Virus record (IMG/VR): IMGVR_UViG_3300050121_000051
Span: 1-41,391 of that record
Direction: 5' to 3' (one strand)
Source of the DNA: a virus
Length of the DNA stretch: 41,391 bases
Part shown: piece by piece, positions 24,302 through 32,009 of the stretch
Layout of the letters: each line of letters starts with the position of its first letter
How positions within the stretch are numbered: position 1 is the stretch's first letter
Translations under genes and position numbers: made by a program
The notes under the pieces: generated by a model
What the model was told of the DNA's origin: nothing
Database searches by the model: none
What the model saw: only the letters and a program-made list of their open reading frames with translations

Positions 24302-24669
24302 TGGAAAGATTGACAGAGGATAAACTTTATTTACGATCTATAGGATTTGGAGTATTGGCAAATTTCTCACCGTTTTGCGGTGAAGAAAGAGCAAAAGAAT
24401 CAAGCGTATTTTTAGGCAAAGTTTTTGACCACCTTGCCGCCTACGAGGACACCAATCGCACCCCTGCCGAGATCACCGAATCGTCTCGGTGGATACCGGT
24501 GTCTGAAAGGATACCGGAACCGAGCGAATGCGATGAAAACGGTGAAGTATTGGCTTATGACGGCAGGGAAGAGTGGATAACTCGGCCTGAATGGTTAAAA
24601 CATGATGAAATGACCCATTGGATGCCATTACCGCAACCGCCAAAGGAGATACACAATGGAAAGAATTGA
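24298..24669 (+). CDS. DUF551 protein
   Basis: 123 residues. The first half contains HLAAYEDTNRTPAEI, typical of Firmicutes phages. The second half SSRWIPVSERIPEP ... THWMPLPQPP is the DUF551 domain. Unknown role. The next gene carries the same domain and overlaps by 14 bases. Confidence 0.75.
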   Translation: MMERLTEDKLYLRSIGFGVLANFSPFCGEERAKESSVFLGKVFDHLAAYEDTNRTPAEITESSRWIPVSERIPEPSECDENGEVLAYDGREEWITRPEWLKHDEMTHWMPLPQPPKEIHNGKN

Positions 24670-25009
24670 AGAAATCCGCGAGAGTGTCAAGGCATTTGAG
24701 GATGCTCTTGGATGCAATGACCTACAAATATTAAAGGCGGTCGAATACAATTTTAATCGGCATTCGCTTGCCTATATAACTTATCTGTTGGAGCAGCTCA
24801 CCGCCCTCGATCAGTTGAGGTGGAGGGACGTGGAGAAAGAGTTGCCGGAGGATGGGGAGCGGGTAATTGCGACGGATGGGGATTTTGTTGGCGAAATGTA
24901 TTTATATAACAGCGAATGGGCGCGTGATGGTTGGTTTTGGGAGCTCAATAAGCACACTAAAATTATCGCATGGCTTCCACTTCCACAAGCGCCGGAGGTG
25001 AAAAAATGA
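24656..25009 (+). CDS. DUF551 protein (second copy)
   Basis: 117 residues. Helical first half (about 1-55), then DUF551-type text: LRWRDVEKELPEDGERVIAT ... IIAWLPLPQAPE. A tandem neighbour with the same domain suggests ancient duplication or accumulation. Role unknown. Confidence 0.72.
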   Translation: MERIEEIRESVKAFEDALGCNDLQILKAVEYNFNRHSLAYITYLLEQLTALDQLRWRDVEKELPEDGERVIATDGDFVGEMYLYNSEWARDGWFWELNKHTKIIAWLPLPQAPEVKK

Positions 25010-25170
25010 AAACAGTTTACGGATTAATAAAAGAGGCACAAGAAGATATTGAAAAATCGTTAAACCATGGACGCAATTGGAATGACCTTACAAACGCAAA
25101 AATTGAGCTGCAGAAAGCTATAAACTCGCTTGACACCGAGCCTAATATTTACAAGGTGGTTAGAGGATGA
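25006..25170 (+). CDS. 54-residue helical protein
   Basis: ATG overlaps the DUF551 stop and has GGAGGTG upstream. YGLIKEAQEDIEKSLN and WNDLTNAKIELQKAINSLD predict two helices, maybe a coiled-coil dimer. Unknown. Confidence 0.5.
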   Translation: MKTVYGLIKEAQEDIEKSLNHGRNWNDLTNAKIELQKAINSLDTEPNIYKVVRG

Positions 25171-26456
25171 TGGAGGATGTTACAAAAGCGCTTTACTGCA
25201 CGGTATTATCATACACAGAAAATAATAAGGTTTCTTGGGTATCGGTTCAAGACGAAATGTTTGGAATGTTTGGAATTGACTTAACGCCCGACCAATGGCG
25301 CACTAAATACCGCAGCATAACCGGAGCCAGCAATAAAGCCAGATCAGAAAAAAGACGGAATGTGAGGGATGCTAAAACGGTGAGTGAAATTAACACCAAT
25401 AAACAGCCTGAAAAAATTGAAGTTATGCAAAGTGATGCTAAAACGGTGAGCGAAATTAGCACAAGTCAAAACACGTCGGAAAAATGTGATGAAACTCACA
25501 CAAATATGGCTGAAAAAGTGGAAACGAATAGCGAGCAATTATTAGCGGTGCTTAAAAACAAACGGACACCACAGCAAGATGCTGATCTATTGCATGTTTC
25601 ACTCGAAGCTTTTAATTCCGGTATTAGTAATCTTAAATTACAGGGCTTTAACATATCGGAATCTAACCATTTGATATGGCTCGAAAAATCAGCGGTGTCC
25701 ACTAATTTGACAATTATCGAACCCTACAAAAATGAAACTCAAATCATTATCGGCGTAGTATCTGATACGCATTTATGCAATAAATTTCAACAGCTTACAT
25801 ACCTAAACGAGTTTTACGACAAATGCGAGTTTGAGGGTATTAAAACGATTTACCACAGTGGGGATATTTCAGACGGATATTATAAAAATCGGCCCGAACA
25901 TATTTACGAATTGTTTAAAATTGGCCTTGATGAACAAGCGGAGTATATAATCGAAAATTATCCCAGGAGAAAAAACATAGTTACAAAATTTATAACCGGA
26001 AACCATGATGCAACCCATGTTAAAAATGGTGGTTCTGACATTGGAAAAAGAATATCAGAAAAAAGAGAGGACATGCAATACTTAGGATATATGAAAGCTA
26101 AAGTGTGGCTAACCCCTCAATGCGACATGGACTTATTTCACCCATTAGACGGCAATTCCTATGCGTTGTCATATCAGCTTCAAAAGCATATAGACGGGCT
26201 GCAGGGCGGCAGCAAGCCCCGAATATTAATATGCGGTCACTATCACAAAAGCTTTTATATGCCATATCGAAACATTAACGCATTAGCCGCCCCGTGCTTT
26301 GAAGCACAAACAAATTTTGAACTGGGCAAACATTTAAACGCTGTTGTTGGTGGGTACATAGTAAAAATATCATGTACGAGCGACGGGTGCATAACAGAGT
26401 TTTCACCAACTATGGTGCAGTATTACGACATGATAATTAACGACTGGAGGACGTAA
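25167..26456 (+). CDS. Calcineurin-like metallophosphoesterase with DNA-binding-like N-terminus
   Basis: 429 residues. The N-terminal 60 residues are a compact helical domain. Residues 65-125 are a linker with an internal repeat (DAKTVSEI at 68-75 and 90-97). A second small helical segment (about 127-175) precedes the catalytic domain: SDTH (199-202), GDISDG (232-237), GNHDATH (278-284) and CGHYHKS near 368, which bind two metals. Phosphodiesterase or nuclease activity (SbcD-like) on DNA is likely. Such phage enzymes are common in this early position. The linker repeat is also repeated in DNA (see findings). Confidence 0.85.
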   Translation: MMEDVTKALYCTVLSYTENNKVSWVSVQDEMFGMFGIDLTPDQWRTKYRSITGASNKARSEKRRNVRDAKTVSEINTNKQPEKIEVMQSDAKTVSEISTSQNTSEKCDETHTNMAEKVETNSEQLLAVLKNKRTPQQDADLLHVSLEAFNSGISNLKLQGFNISESNHLIWLEKSAVSTNLTIIEPYKNETQIIIGVVSDTHLCNKFQQLTYLNEFYDKCEFEGIKTIYHSGDISDGYYKNRPEHIYELFKIGLDEQAEYIIENYPRRKNIVTKFITGNHDATHVKNGGSDIGKRISEKREDMQYLGYMKAKVWLTPQCDMDLFHPLDGNSYALSYQLQKHIDGLQGGSKPRILICGHYHKSFYMPYRNINALAAPCFEAQTNFELGKHLNAVVGGYIVKISCTSDGCITEFSPTMVQYYDMIINDWRT

Positions 26457-26633
26457 ATGGAAGCTAAAGATATGCCGGTGCCGATAAAATGCTGGACTTG
26501 TAGAAATTCACCCATTAAAAATTATAGCGATGGTTATTGCGAAATTGCGGAGAAATTTGTTTCACCGCACGATCATTGTAAAAAGTGGGAAGGAAGGGCA
26601 AAGATTGAACGAAAACAGAAAAACACCAATTGA
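26457..26633 (+). CDS. Small Cys-rich protein
   Basis: 58 residues beginning right after the preceding stop, with GGAGG upstream. KCWTCRN, GYCEI and HDHCKKWEG give a C-x2-C ... C ... C pattern, a small zinc-type phage protein. Overlaps the next gene start. Unknown. Confidence 0.55.
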   Translation: MEAKDMPVPIKCWTCRNSPIKNYSDGYCEIAEKFVSPHDHCKKWEGRAKIERKQKNTN

Positions 26634-26943
26634 AATGTGCGCGTTAGTCCATGCCCTTTGTGGGATGCGGTGGACGGGAATAAAGGGAAAGGTCAAGCTA
26701 TTAGACCTTGATGCTTACATAGAGGCATACAGGCTCAAGCACACGCCAGTAAAGCTACCCAAACCACTTAAACCGCATAAGCCAACAGTCGCGGAGTTAA
26801 AGGCAGAGCATAATAAAAAGATTATTGAGATGTACAATGCAGGCGCGTCATACCCTGAAATATGCCATGCGCTAAATGTCAGTCGCTCGGCGGTGCAGCA
26901 GATTATTTGGAGATACAACAGAAGTTTTTCAATAAAAGGATAA
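26605..26943 (+). CDS. Helix-turn-helix protein at end of early operon
   Basis: 112 residues from a TTG at 26605 with GGAAGGG upstream; an open frame before it only overlaps the previous gene. First a helical part (IEMCALVHALCGMRWTG), then a Pro/Lys linker, and at the end AEHNKKIIEMYNAGASYPEI followed by CHALNVSRSAVQQII, a resolvase/sigma-like helix-turn-helix. As last gene before the terminator it could be a late-gene activator, but this is inferred from position only. Confidence 0.6.
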   Translation: MNENRKTPIEMCALVHALCGMRWTGIKGKVKLLDLDAYIEAYRLKHTPVKLPKPLKPHKPTVAELKAEHNKKIIEMYNAGASYPEICHALNVSRSAVQQIIWRYNRSFSIKG

Positions 26944-26946
26944 CAG

Positions 26947-26980
26947 AAAGCCCCTCGTAATTAAACGGGGGACTTTTCTT
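26947..26980. terminator. Bidirectional terminator between convergent operons
   Basis: AAAG-CCCCTCG (26947-26957) pairs with CGGGGG-A-CTTT (26966-26976) with one mismatch; TTTTCTTT follows on the plus strand and CTTT on the minus. It separates the rightward early operon from the leftward small-gene operon. Confidence 0.8.
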
Positions 26981-27006
26981 TCGCCGGATTAAGCGCCGGT
27001 ACGCTG

Positions 27007-27165
27007 TTATTTTTCTATTTCCCAATCCCAATCAATGCAATCGAAAGCCTCTTCCTTTGCTACCTCTTCGATCTCTTCATCGGTGGCATCGTCTACAACC
27101 TCAAATTCTCCTTCTTGTGTAGCTCCGGGAAAACCGATTGATAATTTCCATTTTACCTTTCTCAT
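27007..27165 (-). CDS. 52-residue acidic protein (DUF7167-like)
   Basis: ATG at 27165 with AAGGAGG at good spacing. MRKVKWKLSIGFPGATQEGE then a run of acidic residues (DDATDEEIEEV) and a Trp-rich end (DWDWEIEK). It resembles the short phage DUF7167 family; unknown function. Last gene of the leftward operon. Confidence 0.65.
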   Translation of the reverse strand: MRKVKWKLSIGFPGATQEGEFEVVDDATDEEIEEVAKEEAFDCIDWDWEIEK

Positions 27166-27230
27166 AATTCATACCTCCTTAAATTTTGGAATGGAATAGG
27201 GCCGATGCTCGACCCTTTAGGAGCGCTGGT

Positions 27231-27461
27231 TTAATGTATTTCGATGCCGTTAAAAGTGGACTTACAATCAAAATCATCCATGCCGTGATAACCGTTAAAA
27301 TCAGGTGCGCGTCCAGATATTAACTTCTCTTCATAGCGGTAAACATCACCGTTTTTGTACTGAATTTTGTAGCCATCGTGTGCCAGTGGAGTTTTATGCG
27401 CGTCCTCTTTGGTATGTGGTAAAAAGCATTTGCTGTAAAATTCATCGAAGCTCATTTTCAA
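27231..27461 (-). CDS. Hypothetical small protein
   Basis: 76 residues after GAAAGAGGG. MSFDEFYSKCFLPHTKED ... YKIQYKNGDVYRYEEK suggests a mixed helix-strand fold. Not recognised. Part of the leftward operon, each member separated by 45-110 bases with short hairpins. Confidence 0.55.
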   Translation of the reverse strand: MKMSFDEFYSKCFLPHTKEDAHKTPLAHDGYKIQYKNGDVYRYEEKLISGRAPDFNGYHGMDDFDCKSTFNGIEIH

Positions 27462-27511
27462 ATCCCTCTTTCATCGTTTTGCCCGTCTCGCCGGTGGCTC
27501 AGCGTGTTTGA

Positions 27512-27709
27512 TTAATTAACAAGTAAAAATTCTCTGTGATAAATCTTTTCAAGCATTTTTGCGCCCACTTCGCTGACCTCTTGATGCTCATATTCTTTGC
27601 CCTTATAGTAGCGGCAGAGATAGCGCCCGAATTTCCATTCCTCCGTAAATTTTACGTACTTAGTCTTAAATCCGTTTGCTGTCCTGACAACGATTTTTGC
27701 GTATTTCAT
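27512..27709 (-). CDS. Hypothetical small basic protein
   Basis: 65 residues after GAAAGAAGG. KIVVRTANGFKTKYVKF is a beta-hairpin-like basic start; HQEVSEVGAKMLEKIYH a helix. Not recognised. Confidence 0.55.
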   Translation of the reverse strand: MKYAKIVVRTANGFKTKYVKFTEEWKFGRYLCRYYKGKEYEHQEVSEVGAKMLEKIYHREFLLVN

Positions 27710-27816
27710 CTATGTAGCCTTCTTTCGCTTGTTTTGTTTGGTATGCGTGGGCCCGAATCGGCTGTTCGGGCTATTAGCCGGTATTTGCTTGGCATCCACT
27801 ATTGCGGAGGCTTTTT
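27710..27816. other. Intergenic hairpin in leftward operon
   Basis: GCCCGAA (27751-27757) pairs with TTCGGGC (27765-27771). No T-run on either side; probably a stability or attenuation hairpin. No gene seen here. Confidence 0.45.
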
Positions 27817-27993
27817 TTATTTACCATCTTGTCTATAAAAATATCCGTTAAATGGGTTCATCTGGCCTATGTCTTGGTACTCGTTTTCATCTTTAATGTA
27901 ATAATGCCCGTTTTCTTCATATATGGGTTCAATAACGACTGTTCCTTTTGGCACCTGATAAATAACTTCGCCTTTTGTCCATTTCATTGTCAT
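27817..27993 (-). CDS. 58-residue hypothetical protein
   Basis: ATG at 27993 follows GAAGGAC. MTMKWTKGEVIYQVPKGTVV, a Tyr/Glu-rich middle and FNGYFYRQDGK. First gene after the leftward promoter at 28034-28061. Not recognised. Confidence 0.6.
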   Translation of the reverse strand: MTMKWTKGEVIYQVPKGTVVIEPIYEENGHYYIKDENEYQDIGQMNPFNGYFYRQDGK

Positions 27994-28033
27994 TATAAAG
28001 TCCTTCTTTCAATTCGTTTTTTGCTTATACCTC

Positions 28034-28061
28034 ATTATATCATTACGTTATGATGTGTCAA
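28034..28061 (-). promoter_or_regulatory. Leftward promoter with operator
   Basis: On the minus strand TTGACA (28056-28061) and TATAAT (28034-28039) are 16 bases apart, both boxes perfect. A palindrome-like box (28039-28054) fills the spacer, so a repressor there would block it. Confidence 0.8.
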
Positions 28062-28139
28062 CAGGGTTTTGAAAAGATTATTTTGTGAGTATTTACAATC
28101 ATTGCGTTATGATTTTGTGACATTCGTCATTGCGTAATT
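28039..28139. repeat. Three repeated operator-like boxes
   Basis: ATCATTACGTTATGAT (28039-28054), ATCATTGCGTTATGAT (28098-28113) and the related CATTGCGTAATT (28128-28139). The first two are near-perfect inverted repeats. They overlap the leftward promoter and the -35 box of the rightward one, and lie next to a ribbon-helix-helix gene. Confidence 0.7.
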
Positions 28140-28158
28140 AAAACGGCTGTGATATTAT
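28130..28158 (+). promoter_or_regulatory. Rightward promoter for the ribbon-helix-helix gene
   Basis: TTGCGT (28130-28135), 17 bases, TATTAT (28153-28158), followed by AGAGGTG and the ATG at 28176. The -35 box lies within the third operator copy, which suggests autorepression. Confidence 0.65.
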
Positions 28159-28175
28159 ATTGTAGAGGTGATAAA

Positions 28176-28379
28176 ATGACGCAAACAGCAAAGCATATCG
28201 AGGCTGTAAAGGCTTACAATAAAGATAAATACGCCAGGCTCTATATATTTGTATCTAAAGACCGTAAGCGCGAGATAGAGGCCATAGCAGCGGCACAAGG
28301 TGAGAGCCTTAACAAGTTTGTCGAGACAGCCATAGACGAGCGCATAGAGCGGCTGAAAGGGGATGATAAGGGGTGTTAG
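28176..28379 (+). CDS. Ribbon-helix-helix (Arc/CopG-type) regulator
   Basis: 67 residues from the ATG at 28176 with AGAGGTG upstream; earlier frame covers the promoter. KYARLYIFVSKDRKREIEAI is the strand and first helix, and AAAQGESLNKFVETAIDERI the turn and second helix of the Arc fold, binding DNA as a dimer. The divergent promoters and three repeated boxes upstream make it the likely repressor of itself and of the leftward operon. Confidence 0.82.
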   Translation: MTQTAKHIEAVKAYNKDKYARLYIFVSKDRKREIEAIAAAQGESLNKFVETAIDERIERLKGDDKGC

Positions 28380-28528
28380 CTTATTTTCTAAGCGCGGACG
28401 GACTTCGGTATGAATTAAAAGAGATAACGCCAGATATGATTGTGTCTAAAGAAGAGATTCAAAAGAGGTTATCGCAAACAAATATAATTGATATGCAAAC
28501 TTATAAAAAATCAAAGGCCGCCCAATAA
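28373..28528 (+). CDS. 51-residue hypothetical protein coupled to the RHH gene
   Basis: GTG at 28373 overlaps the RHH stop, with AAGGGG-like site just before. FLSADGLRYELKEITPDMIV then helical SKEEIQKRLSQ. Its stop lies inside the terminator loop. A small partner encoded with a ribbon-helix-helix protein raises an antitoxin-toxin idea, but no toxin motif is visible. Confidence 0.5.
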   Translation: MLAYFLSADGLRYELKEITPDMIVSKEEIQKRLSQTNIIDMQTYKKSKAAQ

Positions 28529-28542
28529 GGCGGTCTCTTTTT
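28516..28542 (+). terminator. Rho-independent terminator
   Basis: GGCCGCC (28516-28522) pairs with GGCGGTC (28529-28535), followed by TCTTTTT. The loop holds the stop codon of the preceding gene. Confidence 0.85.
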
Positions 28543-28654
28543 ATGCCCTGATGTTGCACAAAATGCGCACTGACTACATAGGCTAAAGCCGCATAGATAC
28601 AAGGTTTATAACAATATTATGTTAATAATTCTGACATGCCTGACAAAATTGATG

Positions 28655-28684
28655 TTGCGTAAATCGGAATGATGGGATTATAAT
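28655..28684 (+). promoter_or_regulatory. Possible promoter of the packaging operon
   Basis: TTGCGT (28655-28660), 18 bases, TATAAT (28679-28684). GTTGCGTAAAT resembles the third operator copy upstream of the RHH gene (ATTGCGTAATT), so shared control is possible. Confidence 0.5.
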
Positions 28685-28721
28685 GTATATAGATAATCAG
28701 TAGCAATAAGGCGGTGATGGC

Positions 28722-29174
28722 GTGAGCACATACAGGATTAATAAGGATAAGGACAATCCATACCTAATGATTAATAAGCGCTGCCTGGATGATGCTGCGT
28801 TAAGCCTCAAAGCAAAGGGCATGCTTACATATCTATTATCGTTGCCTGATGACTGGCAGATATATGAGGACGAGATCGTCAGGCACCATAAGGATGGCAA
28901 GGACAGCGTTAAGAGCGCAATCAAGGAGCTTATCGTTGCCGGTTATATCGTGAGAGAGCGCGCCAGAGATGACCTCGGCAGGCTAAGGCATTATGACTAT
29001 CAAGTATACGAGCAACCGCTCAACAATGCGGCTCTAATCCACAACGGATTATCCAACGTAGGTAAATCCGCTACTACTAATACACATAGCACTGATAATG
29101 AGATATATACTAAGGCAGACGCAAAAATCAAGGCTGTATACGATTTAGAGAGAGCCAAATATTTAAATGGATAG
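28722..29174 (+). CDS. Winged-helix protein before the terminase genes
   Basis: 150 residues from a GTG. TYRINKDKDNPYLMINKRCL ... LSLKAKGMLTYLLSLPDDW ... KDSVKSAIKELIVAGYIVRE is the winged helix-turn-helix seen in phage replication and RepA-like proteins. The C-terminal 50 residues look disordered and end in a helix. Placed between the RHH module and the small terminase, it could regulate late genes or replication. Confidence 0.7.
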   Translation: MSTYRINKDKDNPYLMINKRCLDDAALSLKAKGMLTYLLSLPDDWQIYEDEIVRHHKDGKDSVKSAIKELIVAGYIVRERARDDLGRLRHYDYQVYEQPLNNAALIHNGLSNVGKSATTNTHSTDNEIYTKADAKIKAVYDLERAKYLNG

Positions 29175-29191
29175 ATTGAGGAGACGAGAGT

Positions 29192-29626
29192 ATGCCAGCA
29201 GGTAGACCCTTTGGGACATTTAAATATGATGATTTAGACGAGCTGCAAAGCGGTATAGATGATTATTTTGTAGAGTGTGAGGATAAAGGCAAACCTTATA
29301 CAATGACCGGATTAGCATTAGCACTTAACATTACGAGGCAGACGCTTATAAATTATGGGCGTAAAGATAAATATTTTGACCCCATATCGCACGCACGCGA
29401 GCGCTGCCAAGCATACGCTGAGGCTGCTTTATACGATAACAAGGCCGCAAATGGTGCTAAATTCGTGCTTTCCAACAATTATGAGGGATGGACTGAGCGG
29501 TCACAGGTAGACATTGGCGGCAAAGATGGTCAACCCCTGTTGATTGTCAATCTAACAGATGCCCAAATATGGGATCGTATCAACGCCCTCAAACCACAAG
29601 ATGTTGTGTTAGAGTTGCCTGAGTAA
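29192..29626 (+). CDS. terS: Terminase small subunit
   Basis: 144 residues. PAGRPFGTFKYDDLDELQSG, then a helix-turn-helix (TMTGLALALNITRQTLINYG), then AEAALYDNKAANGAKFVLSN and WTERSQVDIGGKDGQ, closely matching phage DNA-packaging small subunits. It recognises the packaging site and hands DNA to the large subunit encoded 290 bases later. Confidence 0.9.
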   Translation: MPAGRPFGTFKYDDLDELQSGIDDYFVECEDKGKPYTMTGLALALNITRQTLINYGRKDKYFDPISHARERCQAYAEAALYDNKAANGAKFVLSNNYEGWTERSQVDIGGKDGQPLLIVNLTDAQIWDRINALKPQDVVLELPE

Positions 29627-29917
29627 TATGGGATAATACATACAAGACTATAACAATCGCATAGGTAAGCCATTAATTGATTGTTTACTGACCTTATCTG
29701 ATTTAGACAAAATAAGGATTTTGTATAGTACAGGCACATACACACACGTATTGATTAGGCAGAGTAGCAACACACATCAACGATACCCGATGCCGGATAG
29801 GTCAAAGAGCCAAGGAGCCAAAGGGGGCGGGGGGCATGAGAATTTAGACCCTCCCCCCGTTCTCAGTCAGCTTAATCTTATCCCCCCGTCCACAAATCAT
29901 ATTTCATGAGGTTCGCT
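29627..29917. other. Non-coding gap with crossed G/C hairpins, candidate packaging site
   Basis: 291 bases between terminase genes without a convincing gene. GGGGGG (29829-29834) can pair with CCCCCC (29853-29858), while TGAGAA (29837-29842) pairs with TTCTCA (29860-29865), a crossed arrangement. Phage packaging sites often lie in or near the small terminase gene, so this is a candidate pac region, unproven. A weak open frame at 29721-29909 has no ribosome site or recognisable sequence. Confidence 0.4.
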
Positions 29918-31384
29918 ATGGATAAAATACATGAAGTCTATTTTGATTTAGTCCGCAACAACTACACCGCATACTGTCAATACGTTCATGAGGGTCGGTG
30001 GTTGGTTTCAAAACATCTTAAATACATATGTGACCGCGTACAATCGTTTATAGGGACTGATACTAACCACGCCTATGATATTCTTTTGGTTCAAGTTCCT
30101 CCTCAACACGGGAAGTCCTTGACAATTACGGAGACACTTCCGAGTTTCTACCATGGCCGGTATCCCGAGAAGCGTATTATTATGGCGAGTTACAATGATG
30201 AAACAGCGGAGAGGTTCACACGCCGTAATAAAGAGAAGATCAAAATATATGGCAAGTCTTTATTTGGGATTGAGATAGGAGACATAGACAGGGCGACAGA
30301 ATATGAGATTGCTAACCATCAAGGGCGGCTGATTTCAAGGGGAATCATGGGGGGTATAACTTCAAACCCTGCTGACCTTATTTTAATAGATGACCCTATA
30401 AAAAACAGACAGGAAGCAGACAGTGACACTTTTAGAAACAGGCTTTGGGATGAATGGCAGAACACTTTTAAAACCCGACTCGCTGCCGGTGCAAAGATAA
30501 TTGTTATTATGACGCGGTGGCATGAAGACGATCTCGCGGGGCGAATTATAAAGTATGAAAACCACGTTGAGATCTTAAACTTGCCGTGTGAAGCAGAAGA
30601 GAACGACATTTTAGGGCGTAAAGTTGGTGAAGCGTTGTTCCCCGAAATAGGCAAGGGGAATGAATGGCTCGCGGAGTTTAAAGCAGGGTATCAGACCAAA
30701 GAGGGCAATAGGGCATGGCTGGCGTTGTTTCAGGGCCGTCCTACCGCCGACTCAGGGAATTTGATAAATAGAAACTGGTGGAAGTTCTACGTCGAGGTTC
30801 CTGAAATGATACAGGAAATAATGAGTGTTGACGCTACTTTCAAAGGCAACGACAACAACGACTTTGTTTCTATTCAGGTGTGGGGTAAGAGAAACGCCGA
30901 CATGTATTTGTTGGATAAAGATAAAAGGCACCTTGATTTTCCGCAGACTATGGCGGCGATAAGACAAATGAAGACTCGGCACCCAAATGTCTCGCTTATT
31001 CTTATTGAGGACAAGGCAAACGGTTCAGCGATAATCTCAATGCTCCAGCACGAAATCCCCGGTATAATTCCAATAAATCCCGATGGCGGCAAGGTGGCAA
31101 GGGTCAACGCGGTTTCTCACGTTATAGAATCGGGCAATACATATCTGCCGCAGGACGCGGAGTGGCTAAATGAGTTTATAGAGGAATGCTCAGCGTTCCC
31201 CAACGGAGTGCATGACGATGATGTTGACGCAATGTCGCAGGCACTGAATAGATTTATATATTTTGGAGCCGACATCCCGGAGATAGAACAACCGGACATC
31301 TATGCAGCATTCGGAACTGAAGAAAAGTCAGAGGGTCTATTCAGCGGTACGGTCACGGAAGAATATCTAACAGGAGGATGGTAA
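29918..31384 (+). CDS. terL: Terminase large subunit
   Basis: 488 residues from the ATG at 29918 (TGAGG six bases upstream; an ATG four codons earlier contains that site). The ATPase half has VPPQHGKS (Walker A, about 60-67) and LILIDDPI (Walker B, about 155-162). The nuclease half (RNase H fold) has SVDATFKG, LIEDKANG and HDDDVDAMS with the metal-binding Asp residues. It pumps DNA into the procapsid and cuts it. Full length for the family. Confidence 0.96.
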   Translation: MDKIHEVYFDLVRNNYTAYCQYVHEGRWLVSKHLKYICDRVQSFIGTDTNHAYDILLVQVPPQHGKSLTITETLPSFYHGRYPEKRIIMASYNDETAERFTRRNKEKIKIYGKSLFGIEIGDIDRATEYEIANHQGRLISRGIMGGITSNPADLILIDDPIKNRQEADSDTFRNRLWDEWQNTFKTRLAAGAKIIVIMTRWHEDDLAGRIIKYENHVEILNLPCEAEENDILGRKVGEALFPEIGKGNEWLAEFKAGYQTKEGNRAWLALFQGRPTADSGNLINRNWWKFYVEVPEMIQEIMSVDATFKGNDNNDFVSIQVWGKRNADMYLLDKDKRHLDFPQTMAAIRQMKTRHPNVSLILIEDKANGSAIISMLQHEIPGIIPINPDGGKVARVNAVSHVIESGNTYLPQDAEWLNEFIEECSAFPNGVHDDDVDAMSQALNRFIYFGADIPEIEQPDIYAAFGTEEKSEGLFSGTVTEEYLTGGW

Positions 31385-31385
31385 A

Positions 31386-31688
31386 TTGAACATACCCGAT
31401 AAAGTAAAAATAGGTTGGCGTGAATATTCGGTTAAGCAAGGTGAACATCGTGCCGGAGACAACGGCGGAGATTTATATGGTGAAATCGTTTATGACAAAA
31501 ACGAAATATATCTTTATGATAAGCAGGATGAAGAGAGCAAGAAAGTCACTTTGATTCATGAAATGCTGCACGGAATATTTTATATGTGTGGCCGTGGAAA
31601 AAATCGCAAAGATGAGGACCTTGTTACTGCGCTGTCCGAAAACCTTTACCAGATAATCAAAGACAACCCCGACATATTTAAGGAGTAG
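31386..31688 (+). CDS. Metallopeptidase-like protein (HExxH)
   Basis: 100 residues from a TTG with AGGAGG upstream. IHEMLHGIFY carries HEMLH, the zinc-binding HExxH of gluzincin-like small proteins; VKIGWREYSVKQG and EIVYDKNEIYL form the beta start. Such proteins often lie next to terminase genes in phages of Gram-positive hosts, and are related to the ImmA type. Could process structural proteins or a repressor; substrate unknown. Confidence 0.7.
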   Translation: MNIPDKVKIGWREYSVKQGEHRAGDNGGDLYGEIVYDKNEIYLYDKQDEESKKVTLIHEMLHGIFYMCGRGKNRKDEDLVTALSENLYQIIKDNPDIFKE

Positions 31689-31691
31689 TTT

Positions 31692-31880
31692 ATGAAACCA
31701 TTTAGCCCATGCGAAATATGCGATCCGTCTGTTAAACCTTTATGTGTGCAGGACTGTCAGAACGTCTGCCCTGAGGTTATACGGCTTAGACATTGCGAAA
31801 ATACCAACTGCTTATATAATTCCGGCCATTGCACAAATAGGGCATATCAAGACATGACGAAATGCAAAGGGTATAAGTAA
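31692..31880 (+). CDS. Small Cys-rich protein
   Basis: 62 residues with AAGGAG before the ATG and about ten Cys: CEICDPS, CVQDCQNVC, HCENTNC, GHC, KC. Probably binds one or two zinc ions. Unknown role. Confidence 0.55.
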   Translation: MKPFSPCEICDPSVKPLCVQDCQNVCPEVIRLRHCENTNCLYNSGHCTNRAYQDMTKCKGYK

Positions 31881-31897
31881 ATACTTAAGGAGTAAAG

Positions 31898-32005
31898 ATG
31901 AAAAAGACTATAACCGAAAAATACAGAGTGGAAATAAAATTTATCTTATCGTTTTTGGCGGCAATTATTACTGTGACAATATTATACGTTCTTGGATTTA
32001 AGTAA
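31898..32005 (+). CDS. 35-residue single-span membrane peptide
   Basis: AAGGAG precedes the ATG. A basic start MKKTITEKYRVEIK leads into one span (FILSFLAAIITVTILYVLG). Ends 5 bases before the tRNA-like element. Unknown. Confidence 0.5.
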   Translation: MKKTITEKYRVEIKFILSFLAAIITVTILYVLGFK

Positions 32006-32009
32006 ATAC

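Noticed and set aside
28176-28528. Toxin-antitoxin pair (RHH protein plus 51-residue partner)
   Set aside because: The partner shows no known toxin motif, and the repeated operators are equally well explained by a plain regulatory switch.
29721-29909. Possible 62-residue gene between the terminase genes
   Set aside because: No ribosome site, odd composition (Gly/Pro/Ser), and it runs through the crossed G/C element.
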